DNA from: an uncultured Clostridia bacterium
Lineage (GTDB): Bacteria > Bacillota > Clostridia > UBA1212
Assembly: GCA_947304585.1 (NCBI GenBank)
Contig: CAMZBI010000014.1
Span: 1 to 54,748 of the forward strand
DNA: 54,748 nt
Direction: 5' to 3'
The position numbers and the translations under genes were made by a program. Shown here piece by piece: positions 37,899 through 46,516 of the stretch (positions are counted from its first letter, which is position 1; each line of letters starts with the position of its first letter). Under the pieces are notes generated by a model. It did no database searches and had not been told where the DNA came from. It saw nothing but the letters and a program-made list of their open reading frames with translations.

Positions 37899-39653
37899 CT
37901 ATTCAACGTCCTGCAGGGCGTCGTACCCTTCTTCACCTGTTCGTACCTTCACAACGTTCTCCACGTCGTAAACAAATATCTTTCCGTCGCCAATATGGCC
38001 CGTATAAAGCACTTTTTTGGCTGTTTCGATAACGCTGCGAACCGGCACCTTGCTTACGACTATATCTACCTGTATCTTGGGAAGGAGGTTGGCCTCAACC
38101 TGAACTCCGCGGTAATACTCAGGCTTGCCCTTTTGTACACCGCAGCCAAGCACGTGGGACACGGTCATTCCGGTAATGCCGATATCCATCATGGCATTCT
38201 TAAGAGCCTCGAATCTGGGCTCCTTGCATATGATCTCCACCTTTGTGAACTTGGGCAAAGACTCATCAAATGCGGGAACCTTTTTCACAGGGATGGCATC
38301 ACTCACCGGGATATCGCCGGCAACTAAAGCAGCCCCTTCATACCCGTAATCCAGACTTTCGACGGCAGGGACAAAGTCTGCGTAGGCACTGGGAAGACCG
38401 TGCTCGGTCTTGTCAAGGCCTCTGACCTCTTCCTCCGTTGAAACTCTGAGGCCCACCGTCTTCTTCAGTATAAAGAACGTCAGCGTCATCATTGCCGCGG
38501 TCCAGCCAAGCACCGCAAGTATACCGAGAGCCTGCACCCCGAGAAGCTTGAAACTGCCCGTGTAAAACAGTCCGTTGAGATGAGCAGGCGCATCCGGATC
38601 TGCCAGCAGTCCCACTGCGATCGTCCCCCAGACGCCGTTGGCCAGGTGAACGCCGACAGCTCCCACCGGGTCATCTATGTGAAGTTTTATGTCAAGAAAT
38701 TCCACGACCCCGACCACGAGAAATCCGGAAACAGCACCGATCACCGCAGCACCAACACCGTTTACCGCATCGCAGCCCGCAGTCACGCCCACAAGACCCG
38801 CAAGTGATGCGTTGATGCACATTGACACGTCGGGCTTTCCGTTCTTGATCCATGTGAAGATCATTGTTACGCAGGTCGCCACAGCCGGGGCAATGGTGGT
38901 GGTTACAAAGATCGACGCCAACGACTCCTGATTCCAGGCCGCCGCGCCGTTAAAGCCGTACCAGCCGAACCAAAGGATGAAGCATCCGAGAGCTCCCAGC
39001 GTTATGGAATGGCCCGGGATCGCGTTGACCTTTTTGACCTTGCCGGCATTATCCTTTATGTATTTCCCGAGACGTGGCCCAACCATAATTGCGCCGATGA
39101 GAGCCGTAATGCCTCCCACAGAGTGTATTGCCGCAGACCCCGCAAAATCATGGAATCCAAGTTTCACCAGCCAGCCGCCGCTGTTCCATATCCAGCCTGC
39201 CTCGATGGGGTACACGAACAGCGAAATAATACCGGAATAAATGCAATAGGACAAGAACTTGGTCCTTTCGGCCATTGCTCCGGACACTATAGTCGCCGCA
39301 GTGGCGCAGAAGACAAGGTTGAAAACGAAGGACGGCGCGTTTCCGTCTCTCAGAAAACCACCGAAGTCCGTCAGTATCTCAAGGTTGGGAACACCGATGA
39401 AACCGAGAACGTAGTCCTCCGCCATCATCAGACTGAAACCCAGCAACACGAAGACCACGGTGCCGATGCAGAAATCCATCAAATTCTTCATTATGATATT
39501 GCCGGCGTTTTTGGCCCTCGTAAAGCCTGTTTCGACCATTGCAAAGCCTGCCTGCATAAAGAAAACAAGCGCTGCTCCGATTAAAAACCAAACGCCAAAC
39601 ACCTCTTTTGACGCTACAGATTGTACAAGTTCATTAATTCCTTCAGTCAACAC
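37899..39653 (-). CDS. amt: Ammonium transporter fused to a P-II regulatory domain
   Basis: Predicted 584-residue fusion. The N-terminal ~430 residues form an Amt channel of about 11 helices, with GAALVFFMQAGFAMVETGF, WIWNSGGWLVKLGFHDFAGS and the pore-lining HSVGG and HLANGVWGT histidine regions. From about 464 a GlnB/GlnK-like P-II domain follows, with the T-loop KPEYYRGVQVEANLLPK and the signature TGHIGDGKIFVYD. P-II normally blocks AmtB as a separate protein; here gate and sensor are one chain. GTG at 39653 was preferred because AGGTGG lies eight bases upstream; an ATG seven codons earlier lacks a site. It follows glnN by under 50 bases. Confidence 0.9.
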   Translation of the reverse strand: MLTEGINELVQSVASKEVFGVWFLIGAALVFFMQAGFAMVETGFTRAKNAGNIIMKNLMDFCIGTVVFVLLGFSLMMAEDYVLGFIGVPNLEILTDFGGFLRDGNAPSFVFNLVFCATAATIVSGAMAERTKFLSYCIYSGIISLFVYPIEAGWIWNSGGWLVKLGFHDFAGSAAIHSVGGITALIGAIMVGPRLGKYIKDNAGKVKKVNAIPGHSITLGALGCFILWFGWYGFNGAAAWNQESLASIFVTTTIAPAVATCVTMIFTWIKNGKPDVSMCINASLAGLVGVTAGCDAVNGVGAAVIGAVSGFLVVGVVEFLDIKLHIDDPVGAVGVHLANGVWGTIAVGLLADPDAPAHLNGLFYTGSFKLLGVQALGILAVLGWTAAMMTLTFFILKKTVGLRVSTEEEVRGLDKTEHGLPSAYADFVPAVESLDYGYEGAALVAGDIPVSDAIPVKKVPAFDESLPKFTKVEIICKEPRFEALKNAMMDIGITGMTVSHVLGCGVQKGKPEYYRGVQVEANLLPKIQVDIVVSKVPVRSVIETAKKVLYTGHIGDGKIFVYDVENVVKVRTGEEGYDALQDVE

Positions 39654-39696
39654 GGTGCTCACCACCTTTTGCATTTAATTTTGAATTGCGCTTCTG

Positions 39697-41793
39697 TTAT
39701 CTCACGCTGAACAGTATGTCGGCGTAAGTCGGGAAAGGCCAGTAGGATTTTGCCGTCAAAGTCTCCGCCTCGTCGCAGGCCAGTCTCAGCTCGCACATCT
39801 TGGGAAGCACTTTGTCTCTCACCATCACAGACTCTGCGATGATGTCCGCAGCGTCGCCAAGGGCGATCTCCTCTTTCTGCAGTTCGTCAACCTTCACGGC
39901 AATGGTATCCGTGAGTTCCGAAAGTTTCTTGATGATGCCCGTCTCGTATGTGCAGGGGATCGAGGGGTCAAGAGATTTTTTCGCATTGGCGTTTTTCGCC
40001 AGATCTGCGGCAAAACTCTCGATTGCGGGAGCGATCAGTCTCTTGGCCATCTCCGCCATGGTGTTAGCTTCAATGGTCACTGTCTTGCAGTAGTTCTCAA
40101 GCATGATATCGCAGCGGGACTTGAGCTCGTCCAAAGTGAATACCTTGTGGCCTGTCAGCATGTCCACGTTCTTCTTGTCAAGGAGGTGGGGCATGCAGTC
40201 GGCGGTGGTGCGGTAGTTGAGAAGGCCTCTCACCTCGGTGGCCTCTTTGATCCAGGCGTCGTCGTAGCCGTTGCCGTTGAATATAATACGCTTGTGGGCC
40301 TTGATGGTCTCCTTGATCATGTCGTGGAGATCGGCCTCAAAGTTTTTGGATTTCTCCAGTCTGTCGGCAAACACCTTCAGGCTCTCGGCAACCGCCGCGT
40401 TGAGCATGATATTGGCGCAGGCGATACTGTTGGAGGAGCCCAGCATACGGAACTCGAACTTGTTGCCGGTAAAGGCAAAAGGCGAGGTGCGGTTTCTGTC
40501 GGTGGTGTCCCTGTTGAACTTCGGCAGCACGTCAACGCCAAGCTTCATCTGAGTCTTCTCGGCACCCTTATATGGAGCGTCATTTTCAATGGCCTCCAGT
40601 ACTGCGTTCAGCTCATCGCCAAGGAACATGGAAATGACGGCGGGAGGTGCCTCATTGGCGCCAAGGCGGTGGTCGTTGCCGGCGGTGGCAACTGAAAGCC
40701 TCAGAAGATCCTGATAATCGTCAACCGCTTTTATTACAGCGCAGAGGAACAGCAGGAACTGGGCGTTCTCGTAGGGAGTGTCGCCGGGTGAGAGCAGGTT
40801 CTGGCCCTCGTCAGTTGAAATGGACCAGTTGTTGTGTTTCCCGGAACCGTTGACCCCTGCAAAGGGCTTTTCGTGGAGCAGGCAGACGAGACCGTGCTTG
40901 GAGGCCACCTTCTGCATTATCTCCATAGTGAGCTGGTTGTGGTCTGTGGCCACGTTTGTGGTGGTGTAGATCGGCGCCAGTTCGTGCTGGGCCGGAGCCA
41001 CCTCGTTGTGCTCGGTCTTGGCCATGATGCCAAGCTTCCACAGTTCTTCGTTCAGGTCCTCCATATACTCCGCAACCTTCGGTTTGATGGCTCCGAAATA
41101 GTGGTCGTCCATCTCCTGACCCTTGGGCGGTTTTGCTCCGAAAAGAGTCCTGCCGCAGAATCTGAGATCCGGTCTCGCGTCGTACATCTCTTTTGTGATG
41201 AGGAAGTATTCCTGCTCGGGGCCAACGGAAGAAACCACTCTCTTAACGGTGTCGTTGCCAAAGAGTTTAAGGACTCTTATCGCCTGTTTGCTGAGAGCCT
41301 CCATGGAGCGGAGCAGAGGTGTTTTCTTGTCAAGTGCATGACCGCCGTAGGAACAGAAGGCAGTCGGAATGCAAAGGGTTTTCCCCTTTATAAAGGCATA
41401 AGACGTGGGGTCCCAGGCGGTGTATCCTCTGGCCTCAAAGGTGGCTCTGAGACCTCCCGAGGGGAAGGACGAGGCATCCGGTTCGCCTTTTATAAGTTCC
41501 TTGCCGGAAAAGTCCATTATAACTCCCCCGTCGGGTGAAGGAGATATGAAGCCGTCGTGTTTTTCGGCTGTGATGCCCGTAAGAGGCTGGAACCAGTGGG
41601 TAAAGTGGGTGGCACCCTTTGAGATCGCCCAGTCTTTCATAGCGCTTGCCACCGCATTGGCGACGGAGGGGTCGAGAGCCTTTCCCTCGTCGATCGTATG
41701 TTTCAAAGATGCGTAGACCTTGGCGGAAAGGGTGGCTTTCATTACCCTGTCGTCAAATACCATACTGCCGAAATAATCAGATACCGTTTTCAT
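39697..41793 (-). CDS. glnN: Glutamine synthetase type III
   Basis: Complete 698-residue GSIII, which makes glutamine from glutamate, ammonia and ATP. It begins with YFGSMVFDD and has [19 protein letters not shown], the nucleotide-binding segment [30 protein letters not shown] and [17 protein letters not shown], all characteristic of the long GSIII family (about 690-730). AAGGAG lies eight bases before the ATG. It is the first gene of the leftward nitrogen operon and lies behind a tandem riboregulatory leader and a near-perfect promoter. A second, type I synthetase is encoded in the divergent operon. Confidence 0.97.
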   Translation of the reverse strand: MKTVSDYFGSMVFDDRVMKATLSAKVYASLKHTIDEGKALDPSVANAVASAMKDWAISKGATHFTHWFQPLTGITAEKHDGFISPSPDGGVIMDFSGKELIKGEPDASSFPSGGLRATFEARGYTAWDPTSYAFIKGKTLCIPTAFCSYGGHALDKKTPLLRSMEALSKQAIRVLKLFGNDTVKRVVSSVGPEQEYFLITKEMYDARPDLRFCGRTLFGAKPPKGQEMDDHYFGAIKPKVAEYMEDLNEELWKLGIMAKTEHNEVAPAQHELAPIYTTTNVATDHNQLTMEIMQKVASKHGLVCLLHEKPFAGVNGSGKHNNWSISTDEGQNLLSPGDTPYENAQFLLFLCAVIKAVDDYQDLLRLSVATAGNDHRLGANEAPPAVISMFLGDELNAVLEAIENDAPYKGAEKTQMKLGVDVLPKFNRDTTDRNRTSPFAFTGNKFEFRMLGSSNSIACANIMLNAAVAESLKVFADRLEKSKNFEADLHDMIKETIKAHKRIIFNGNGYDDAWIKEATEVRGLLNYRTTADCMPHLLDKKNVDMLTGHKVFTLDELKSRCDIMLENYCKTVTIEANTMAEMAKRLIAPAIESFAADLAKNANAKKSLDPSIPCTYETGIIKKLSELTDTIAVKVDELQKEEIALGDAADIIAESVMVRDKVLPKMCELRLACDEAETLTAKSYWPFPTYADILFSVR

Positions 41794-41814
41794 AATGATT
41801 CTCCTTCCGGTTTG

Positions 41815-41871
41815 AAATAAAGAGAAGGCGCCTCCGAACCCAACAAGTCCGAAGACGCCCTTGCCTTCAAA
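41815..41871 (-). promoter_or_regulatory. glnN leader, second copy: hexaloop hairpin overlapping a terminator
   Basis: On the minus strand a nine-pair stem (core GAAGGC with GUCUUC) closes the hexaloop AAGGGC, over 41848-41871. The 3' arm GUCUUC is also the 5' arm of a competing hairpin (41826-41860) of 13 to 16 pairs with a three-base loop, followed by UUCUCUUUAUUU. The A at loop position 1 and G at position 4 are the conserved features of ANTAR RNA targets. The two structures exclude each other, as expected for antitermination. Confidence 0.7.
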
Positions 41872-41890
41872 GTATTAAAATTGCCTGTTG

Positions 41891-41943
41891 AAAAGAGAAA
41901 ACGCCTCCGAACTTTACAAGCCCGAAGACGCCTTTGCCCTCAA
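41891..41943 (-). promoter_or_regulatory. glnN leader, first copy: hexaloop hairpin overlapping a terminator
   Basis: At the very start of the predicted transcript an eight-pair stem (core GAGGGC with GUCUUC) closes the hexaloop AAAGGC (41922-41943). Its 3' arm becomes the 5' arm of a 13-pair hairpin (41902-41930, loop GUA) followed by UUUUCUCUUUU. Compared with the second copy, stem bases change in compensating ways (G-U to A-U, A-U to G-U), so both structures are conserved. Confidence 0.7.
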
Positions 41944-41951
41944 CGGAGGGG

Positions 41952-41980
41952 ATTATAATCCCGGAAAAGAGACCTGTCAA
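41952..41980 (-). promoter_or_regulatory. Near-perfect sigma-A promoter for glnN operon
   Basis: On the minus strand consensus TTGACA (41975-41980) and consensus TATAAT (41952-41957) are separated by exactly 17 bases. Transcription should start near 41944, immediately before the first hexaloop hairpin. Such a strong promoter makes sense if control is exerted after initiation. Confidence 0.88.
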
Positions 41981-42092
41981 GACCTTTTTTTGCAAAAATA
42001 TCGATCGTTTCAAAAAACAATTATGACGGCCCGCAGCAGAGTCTGCAGGCTCCCTTAATTAGTTTATTTTGACACGCATTTCAATTTTTCTG

Positions 42093-42121
42093 TTGACAAA
42101 AAGTCCCTCCGGTTGTATAAA
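42093..42121 (+). promoter_or_regulatory. Strong sigma-A promoter for the glutamate synthase-glnA operon
   Basis: TTGACA (42093-42098) and TATAAA (42116-42121) are separated by 17 bases. The predicted start is near 42128, at the GGATGAG that opens the leader. The region between the two divergent promoters (41981-42092) is AT-rich, with one short inverted repeat near 42035-42045 and no recognised operator. Confidence 0.85.
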
Positions 42122-42127
42122 GTCACC

Positions 42128-42204
42128 GGATGAGCAAAGGCGTTCATTTTTCTGCAGTAACTCTGCGGGAAAACGGCGCTTTTTCTTATTTTTTGGACTC
42201 ATCC
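42128..42204 (+). promoter_or_regulatory. Glutamate synthase operon leader: hexaloop hairpin overlapping a terminator
   Basis: A six-pair stem (AUGAGC with GUUCAU) closes the hexaloop AAAGGC at 42130-42147, the same loop as in the glnN leader. Its 3' arm overlaps a long terminator hairpin at 42140-42179: five outer pairs, a small internal loop and 11 pairs around the loop UAACU. This is followed by UUUUUCUUAUUUUUU. GGATGAG (42128-42134) could also pair with CTCATCC (42198-42204). A second hexaloop hairpin, usual in ANTAR targets, was not found here. Confidence 0.7.
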
Positions 42205-42238
42205 GCCAAAATCGACCGGTGAAAGTCAGGTGATTCTA

Positions 42239-43333
42239 ATGCTCAAAGAAGGTCAGGTCAGGATACCTTCAGGCTGCGCCATTGCCGGCGTCATCTCAAA
42301 AGAAGGCATACCCATGACCGGGGAAAAGATAATCGAATGCATGAAGCCGATGCACGACCGCTCCAACGGCCTTGGCGGCGGCTTTGCAGGGTACGGTATT
42401 TACCCCGAGTACAGGGACTTTTACGCCCTTCACATGTTCTTCGACTGCAGGGACACGAGGAAGGCCTGCGAGGCGTTTCTAAGGGAATCCTATGAGATCG
42501 TAAAGAGCGAGCCCATCCCCACGAGAAAAATGGCTGAGATCAAGGACAAGCCCATCATCTGGCGCTATTTCGTTGCACCTCTTCAGTCCGTCCTGTCGGG
42601 TCTTCATCTGGATGAAAAAGAATTCGTGGCCCGCACCGTCATCAAGATCAACACCGACATGGCAGGCGCCTACGTTTTCTCCAGCGGAAAAAACATGGGA
42701 ACTTTCAAAGCAGTCGGTTTTCCGGAGGACGTTGGCGTGTTTTATATGCTGGAACAGTATGAAGGGTACGCCTGGACTGCCCACGGCCGGTATCCCACAA
42801 ACACGCCGGGCTGGTGGGGAGGCGCCCATCCCTTCACTCTTCTTGACTGTTCCGTGGTCCACAACGGCGAGATATCCTCCTACGACGCCAACCGCAGGTA
42901 CATCGAGATGTTCGGCTACAAGTGCACCCTTAAAACCGATACGGAAGTCATCACCTACATTCTCGATTATTTGATAAGAAAACAGGGGCTCACCCCCGAA
43001 GAAGCAGCCGGCGTCATCGCATCCCCCTTCTGGAGCACCATCGAGGCAATGCCGGAGGGATACGAAAGAGAAAAACTAAAGTATCTTCGCACGGTGTTTC
43101 CCAATTTTCTCATCACCGGCCCTTTCTCCATAATTCTTGGCTTTGAAGGCGGGCTGATGGCCCTGAACGACCGGCTAAAGCTCCGGTCCATGGTGGTTGG
43201 CGAGAAAGGCGACAAGGTGTTTATAGCCAGCGAAGAGGCTGCGATACGTGTCCTTGAGCCCGACGCGGAAAACATCTGGGCTCCCTCCGGCGGCGAACCG
43301 GTGGTAGTAAGAGTGAAGGAGGGAAAATACTGA
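42239..43333 (+). CDS. Glutamate synthase, glutamine amidotransferase (class II) subunit
   Basis: Predicted 364-residue glutaminase subunit of an archaeal-type split glutamate synthase. It releases ammonia from glutamine for transfer to the FMN subunit. The class II nucleophile is the cysteine in RIPSGCAIAGV, about 13 residues in, so a short propeptide must be removed if it acts as an N-terminal cysteine. HGRYPTNTPGWWGGAHPF and VVHNGEISSYDANRRYIE are the other active-site motifs. The ATG at 42239 has AGGTGA five bases upstream; a GTG at 42230 is possible. The stop overlaps the next start (TGATG). The GlxB/MgsA-type N-methylglutamate synthase is an alternative reading of the family. Confidence 0.85.
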   Translation: MLKEGQVRIPSGCAIAGVISKEGIPMTGEKIIECMKPMHDRSNGLGGGFAGYGIYPEYRDFYALHMFFDCRDTRKACEAFLRESYEIVKSEPIPTRKMAEIKDKPIIWRYFVAPLQSVLSGLHLDEKEFVARTVIKINTDMAGAYVFSSGKNMGTFKAVGFPEDVGVFYMLEQYEGYAWTAHGRYPTNTPGWWGGAHPFTLLDCSVVHNGEISSYDANRRYIEMFGYKCTLKTDTEVITYILDYLIRKQGLTPEEAAGVIASPFWSTIEAMPEGYEREKLKYLRTVFPNFLITGPFSIILGFEGGLMALNDRLKLRSMVVGEKGDKVFIASEEAAIRVLEPDAENIWAPSGGEPVVVRVKEGKY

Positions 43334-44838
43334 TGGGCGTTGAGTTTATCTATCCCGAATTTGAAGTTATAAGAAATCAGGACCGCTGCATCGCCTGCAG
43401 AGTCTGCGAAAGACAGTGCGCCAATGAAGTCCACTCCTACAGCGAAGAGCGGGGCCTCATGGTCTCCGACGAGACAAAATGCGTCAACTGCCAGCGCTGC
43501 GTATCCCTCTGCCCCACAAGAGCTCTGAAAATCGTCAAAAGCGACTGCGTTCTCCGGGAAAACGCCAACTGGCAGAACGACGCGATCAAAGAGATATACA
43601 AACAGGCAAACAACGGAGGCGTGCTCCTGTCGTCCATGGGCAACCCGAGACCCCTTCCCGTCTACTGGGATAAGATCCTTATCAATGCCTCCCAGGTCAC
43701 CAACCCGCCCATCGACCCTCTCCGGGAGCCAATGGAGACAAGGGTATTCCTCGGCAAAAAACCCTCCGGGATCAAAAGAACCCCTGACGGTAAGATCAGC
43801 TGCGACCTTGAGCCCCAGATAGAGCTGGCCCTTCCTGTCATGTTCTCGGCAATGAGCTACGGATCCATAAGCTACAACGCCCATGCATCCCTTGCAAGAG
43901 CTGCTGAAGAGCTTGGCATACTCTACAATACAGGTGAAGGCGGTCTCCACGAAGATTTCTATAAATACGGGAAAAACACCGTTGTTCAGGTGGCTTCCGG
44001 CCGTTTCGGCGTCCACGCAGATTACCTGAACGCCGGAGCTGCAATTGAGATCAAAATGGGCCAGGGCGCAAAGCCCGGTATCGGCGGGCACCTTCCGGGG
44101 GCCAAGATCGTTGGCGACGTTTCAAGGACCAGAATGATACCGGAAGGCTCGGACGCAATCTCCCCAGCCCCCCACCACGACATTTATTCAATTGAGGATC
44201 TGAGACAGCTGGTGTTCTCTCTTAAGGAGGCAACGGAATACAAAAAGCCTGTGATCGTAAAAGTAGCGGCGGTCCACAACATTGCCGCCATAGCCAGCGG
44301 TATCGCAAGAAGCGGTGCGGACATTATTGCCATCGACGGTTTCAGAGGAGGCACAGGCGCGGCGCCAACGAGGATCAGGGACAACGTAGGCATACCCATC
44401 GAGCTGGCCCTTGCCGCTGTTGATCAGAGGCTGAGGGACGAAGGCATAAGGGGCAAAGTTTCCCTGGTGGCCGGAGGCTCGATAAGAAGCGCCGCAGACG
44501 TGGTAAAAGCAGTCGCTCTTGGTGCAGACGCCTGTTATATCGCCACCGCCGCTCTTCTCGCCCTTGGCTGCCATCTCTGCAGGACATGCCAGACAGGCAA
44601 ATGCAACTGGGGCATCGCCACACAAAGGCCTGATCTTGTGAACAGGCTCAACCCGGACATAGGCTCCGCAAGGCTTGTGAACCTCATCACCGCCTGGCGT
44701 CACGAGATAATGGAGATAATGGGAGGCATGGGCATCAATTCCATTGAGGCTCTCCGGGGCAACAGGCTCATGCTCCGGGGCGTCGGCCTTACCGAAAAAG
44801 AACTGGAGATCCTTGGCATCTCCCACGCGGGGGAATAA
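43333..44838 (+). CDS. Glutamate synthase, FMN/iron-sulfur subunit with N-terminal ferredoxin domain
   Basis: Predicted 501-residue central subunit that condenses 2-oxoglutarate with ammonia and reduces the product using FMN. Two 4Fe-4S motifs at the N terminus (CIACRVCERQC and CVNCQRCVSLCP) should carry electrons. The FMN barrel has VMFSAMSYGSIS, GEGGLHEDFY, IEIKMGQGAKPGIGGHLPG, IAIDGFRGGTGAAP and CHLCRTCQTGKCNWGIAT. This matches the archaeal-type GltB central domain. AAGGAGGG precedes the ATG, inside the end of the previous gene. The next gene is another ferredoxin-like subunit. Confidence 0.92.
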   Translation: MGVEFIYPEFEVIRNQDRCIACRVCERQCANEVHSYSEERGLMVSDETKCVNCQRCVSLCPTRALKIVKSDCVLRENANWQNDAIKEIYKQANNGGVLLSSMGNPRPLPVYWDKILINASQVTNPPIDPLREPMETRVFLGKKPSGIKRTPDGKISCDLEPQIELALPVMFSAMSYGSISYNAHASLARAAEELGILYNTGEGGLHEDFYKYGKNTVVQVASGRFGVHADYLNAGAAIEIKMGQGAKPGIGGHLPGAKIVGDVSRTRMIPEGSDAISPAPHHDIYSIEDLRQLVFSLKEATEYKKPVIVKVAAVHNIAAIASGIARSGADIIAIDGFRGGTGAAPTRIRDNVGIPIELALAAVDQRLRDEGIRGKVSLVAGGSIRSAADVVKAVALGADACYIATAALLALGCHLCRTCQTGKCNWGIATQRPDLVNRLNPDIGSARLVNLITAWRHEIMEIMGGMGINSIEALRGNRLMLRGVGLTEKELEILGISHAGE

Positions 44839-44842
44839 AGCC

Positions 44843-45286
44843 ATGAAAAGAATATACGTTAATGAGGAATGGTGCCTCGGATGTCACCTTTGCGAATACA
44901 ACTGTGCCTTCGCCAATTCAGGTCTAAAGGACATGTCCTTCGCCTTAAAGAATAAAAAGATATTCCCCCGGATCCACGTGGAGGGATCCGACAGGATCAC
45001 CTTTGCGGTTTCCTGCAGGCACTGCGAGGACCCGATATGCGTAAAAAGCTGCATTGCGGGAGCCATCTCAAAGCAAAACGGAGTCGTTAAGATCGACAGA
45101 AACAAATGCGTGGGCTGTCTCACCTGCGTGCTGGTATGTCCCTACGGGGCATTGGCGCCGGGTGAGGACGGAATAATGCAGAAATGCGAGCTTTGTCTTG
45201 AAAACAGCTGCGGCGCACCCGCCTGCGTTACCGGCTGTCCCAACAAAGCCATAGTTTACGAGGAAAGGTCCGGTGATGAGAAGTGA
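44843..45286 (+). CDS. 4Fe-4S ferredoxin-type electron-transfer subunit
   Basis: Predicted 147-residue polyferredoxin resembling the CooF/HycB type. Cysteine clusters CLGCHLCEYNC, CRHCEDPICVKSC, CVGCLTCVLVCP and CELCLENSCGAPACVTGCP can bind about four clusters. It probably wires the flavoprotein reductase encoded next to the FMN subunit encoded before it. The ATG at 44843 gives the canonical KRIYVNEEWCLGC start with GGGGGA upstream; a longer frame entering the previous gene is rejected. Its stop overlaps the GTG start of the next gene. Confidence 0.88.
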   Translation: MKRIYVNEEWCLGCHLCEYNCAFANSGLKDMSFALKNKKIFPRIHVEGSDRITFAVSCRHCEDPICVKSCIAGAISKQNGVVKIDRNKCVGCLTCVLVCPYGALAPGEDGIMQKCELCLENSCGAPACVTGCPNKAIVYEERSGDEK

Positions 45287-46515
45287 AGAAATACGTGATC
45301 ATCGGCAACGGCACTGCGGCCGTGGGAACAATCGAGGGCATTCGCTCAATAGACAGTGAAGGCAGTATAACGGTCATCTCCCGGGAGGACCGGCACGTCT
45401 ACAGCAGACCCCTGATTTCCTACTACCTTGAGGGCAAGACCGATCTTGAAAGGATCAAATACAGGCCCGATTCTTTCTATACGGACAACCGATGCGAGGT
45501 CCTGTTCGGTACTGAAGCCATGTCCATCGACCCTGTCGCCAAAACCGTATCGACAAGCAACGGACAGACCATCCCCTATGACGTTCTTTGCGTTGCCGCA
45601 GGCTCCGGGCCCTTCGTTCCGCCTTTTGAAGGTCTTGACACCGTTGAAAAGAAATTCGGGTTTATGACCCTGTCCGACGCATTGGCGCTGGAAAAAGTTC
45701 TGTCAAAAGACGCCAAGGTGATGATCGTCGGGGCCGGACTTATCGGGCTTAAGTGTGCGGAAGGCATCAGAGACCGGGTGGGAAGCATTACCGTTTGCGA
45801 CCTTGCGGACAGAGTCCTCTCAAGCATCCTCGATGCTGACTGCGCAGCAGTTGTCATGAACCATCTTGAAAAGGAGGGGCTTTCATTCCTGCTCTCCGAC
45901 ACCGCTGTCCGTTTTGAAGGGAACAAAGCTGTGATGAAAAGCGGCAGGACGGTTCCCTTCGACGTTTTAATTCTTACAGTTGGCGTAAGGGCAAACACCG
46001 GGCTTGTGAAAGATGCCGGCGGTCTTGTAAACCGGGGTATTGTCGTGAACAGTAAAATGGAGACGACCCTTAAGGATGTTCTTGCCGCAGGGGACTGTGC
46101 GGAAGGCTTTGATTCCTCAACCGGTACGAACAGGGTTCTTGCGATACTCCCCAATGCATATATGCAGGGGCACACCGCAGGCGTCAACATGGCAGGCGGA
46201 TCCATTGAACTCACGACAAGCATTCCAATGAATTCCATTGGCTTTTTCGGGCTCCACATGATGACGGCGGGAGCTTACGTTGGCGAGATGAAGGAGATAA
46301 GGTCGGAGAATTCGCTGAAGCGCTTTTTCGTCAAGGACGGCTGTCTGAAAGGCTACATAATGATAGGCGATACAGGCCGGGCGGGCATTCTGACGGCCCT
46401 TGTCAGGGAGCAGACGCCCCTCTCCTCGGTTGATTTTGATCTTGCAGAGGGAGTCGCTTCAAACATGATCTTCTCAAGGGAAGCGCGTAGAAAAAAATTC
46501 GGAGGCGTAGTATAA
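45283..46515 (+). CDS. FAD-dependent NAD(P)H oxidoreductase (glutamate synthase small-subunit role)
   Basis: Predicted 410-residue flavoprotein of the pyridine nucleotide-disulfide oxidoreductase class (NirB/rubredoxin-reductase-like). The FAD site is YVIIGNGTAAVGTIEGI, the NAD(P) site VMIVGAGLIGLKCAEG, and the late FAD motif VLAAGDCAEGFD. In this gene order it should pass electrons from NAD(P)H through the ferredoxin subunit to the FMN subunit, replacing GltD. The start is GTG at 45283, overlapping the previous stop. It is followed after one base by the GXGXG subunit. Confidence 0.9.
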   Translation: MKKYVIIGNGTAAVGTIEGIRSIDSEGSITVISREDRHVYSRPLISYYLEGKTDLERIKYRPDSFYTDNRCEVLFGTEAMSIDPVAKTVSTSNGQTIPYDVLCVAAGSGPFVPPFEGLDTVEKKFGFMTLSDALALEKVLSKDAKVMIVGAGLIGLKCAEGIRDRVGSITVCDLADRVLSSILDADCAAVVMNHLEKEGLSFLLSDTAVRFEGNKAVMKSGRTVPFDVLILTVGVRANTGLVKDAGGLVNRGIVVNSKMETTLKDVLAAGDCAEGFDSSTGTNRVLAILPNAYMQGHTAGVNMAGGSIELTTSIPMNSIGFFGLHMMTAGAYVGEMKEIRSENSLKRFFVKDGCLKGYIMIGDTGRAGILTALVREQTPLSSVDFDLAEGVASNMIFSREARRKKFGGVV

Positions 46516-46516
46516 T

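Noticed and set aside
41821..41943. T-box or known metabolite riboswitch upstream of glnN
   Set aside because: No T-box sequence or specifier loop and no known aptamer pattern was seen. The hexaloop-plus-terminator layout fits ANTAR control better.
42967..44091. 374-residue minus-strand open frame opposite the glutamate synthase genes
   Set aside because: It spans two well-supported plus-strand genes and has no recognisable motif or ribosome binding site.
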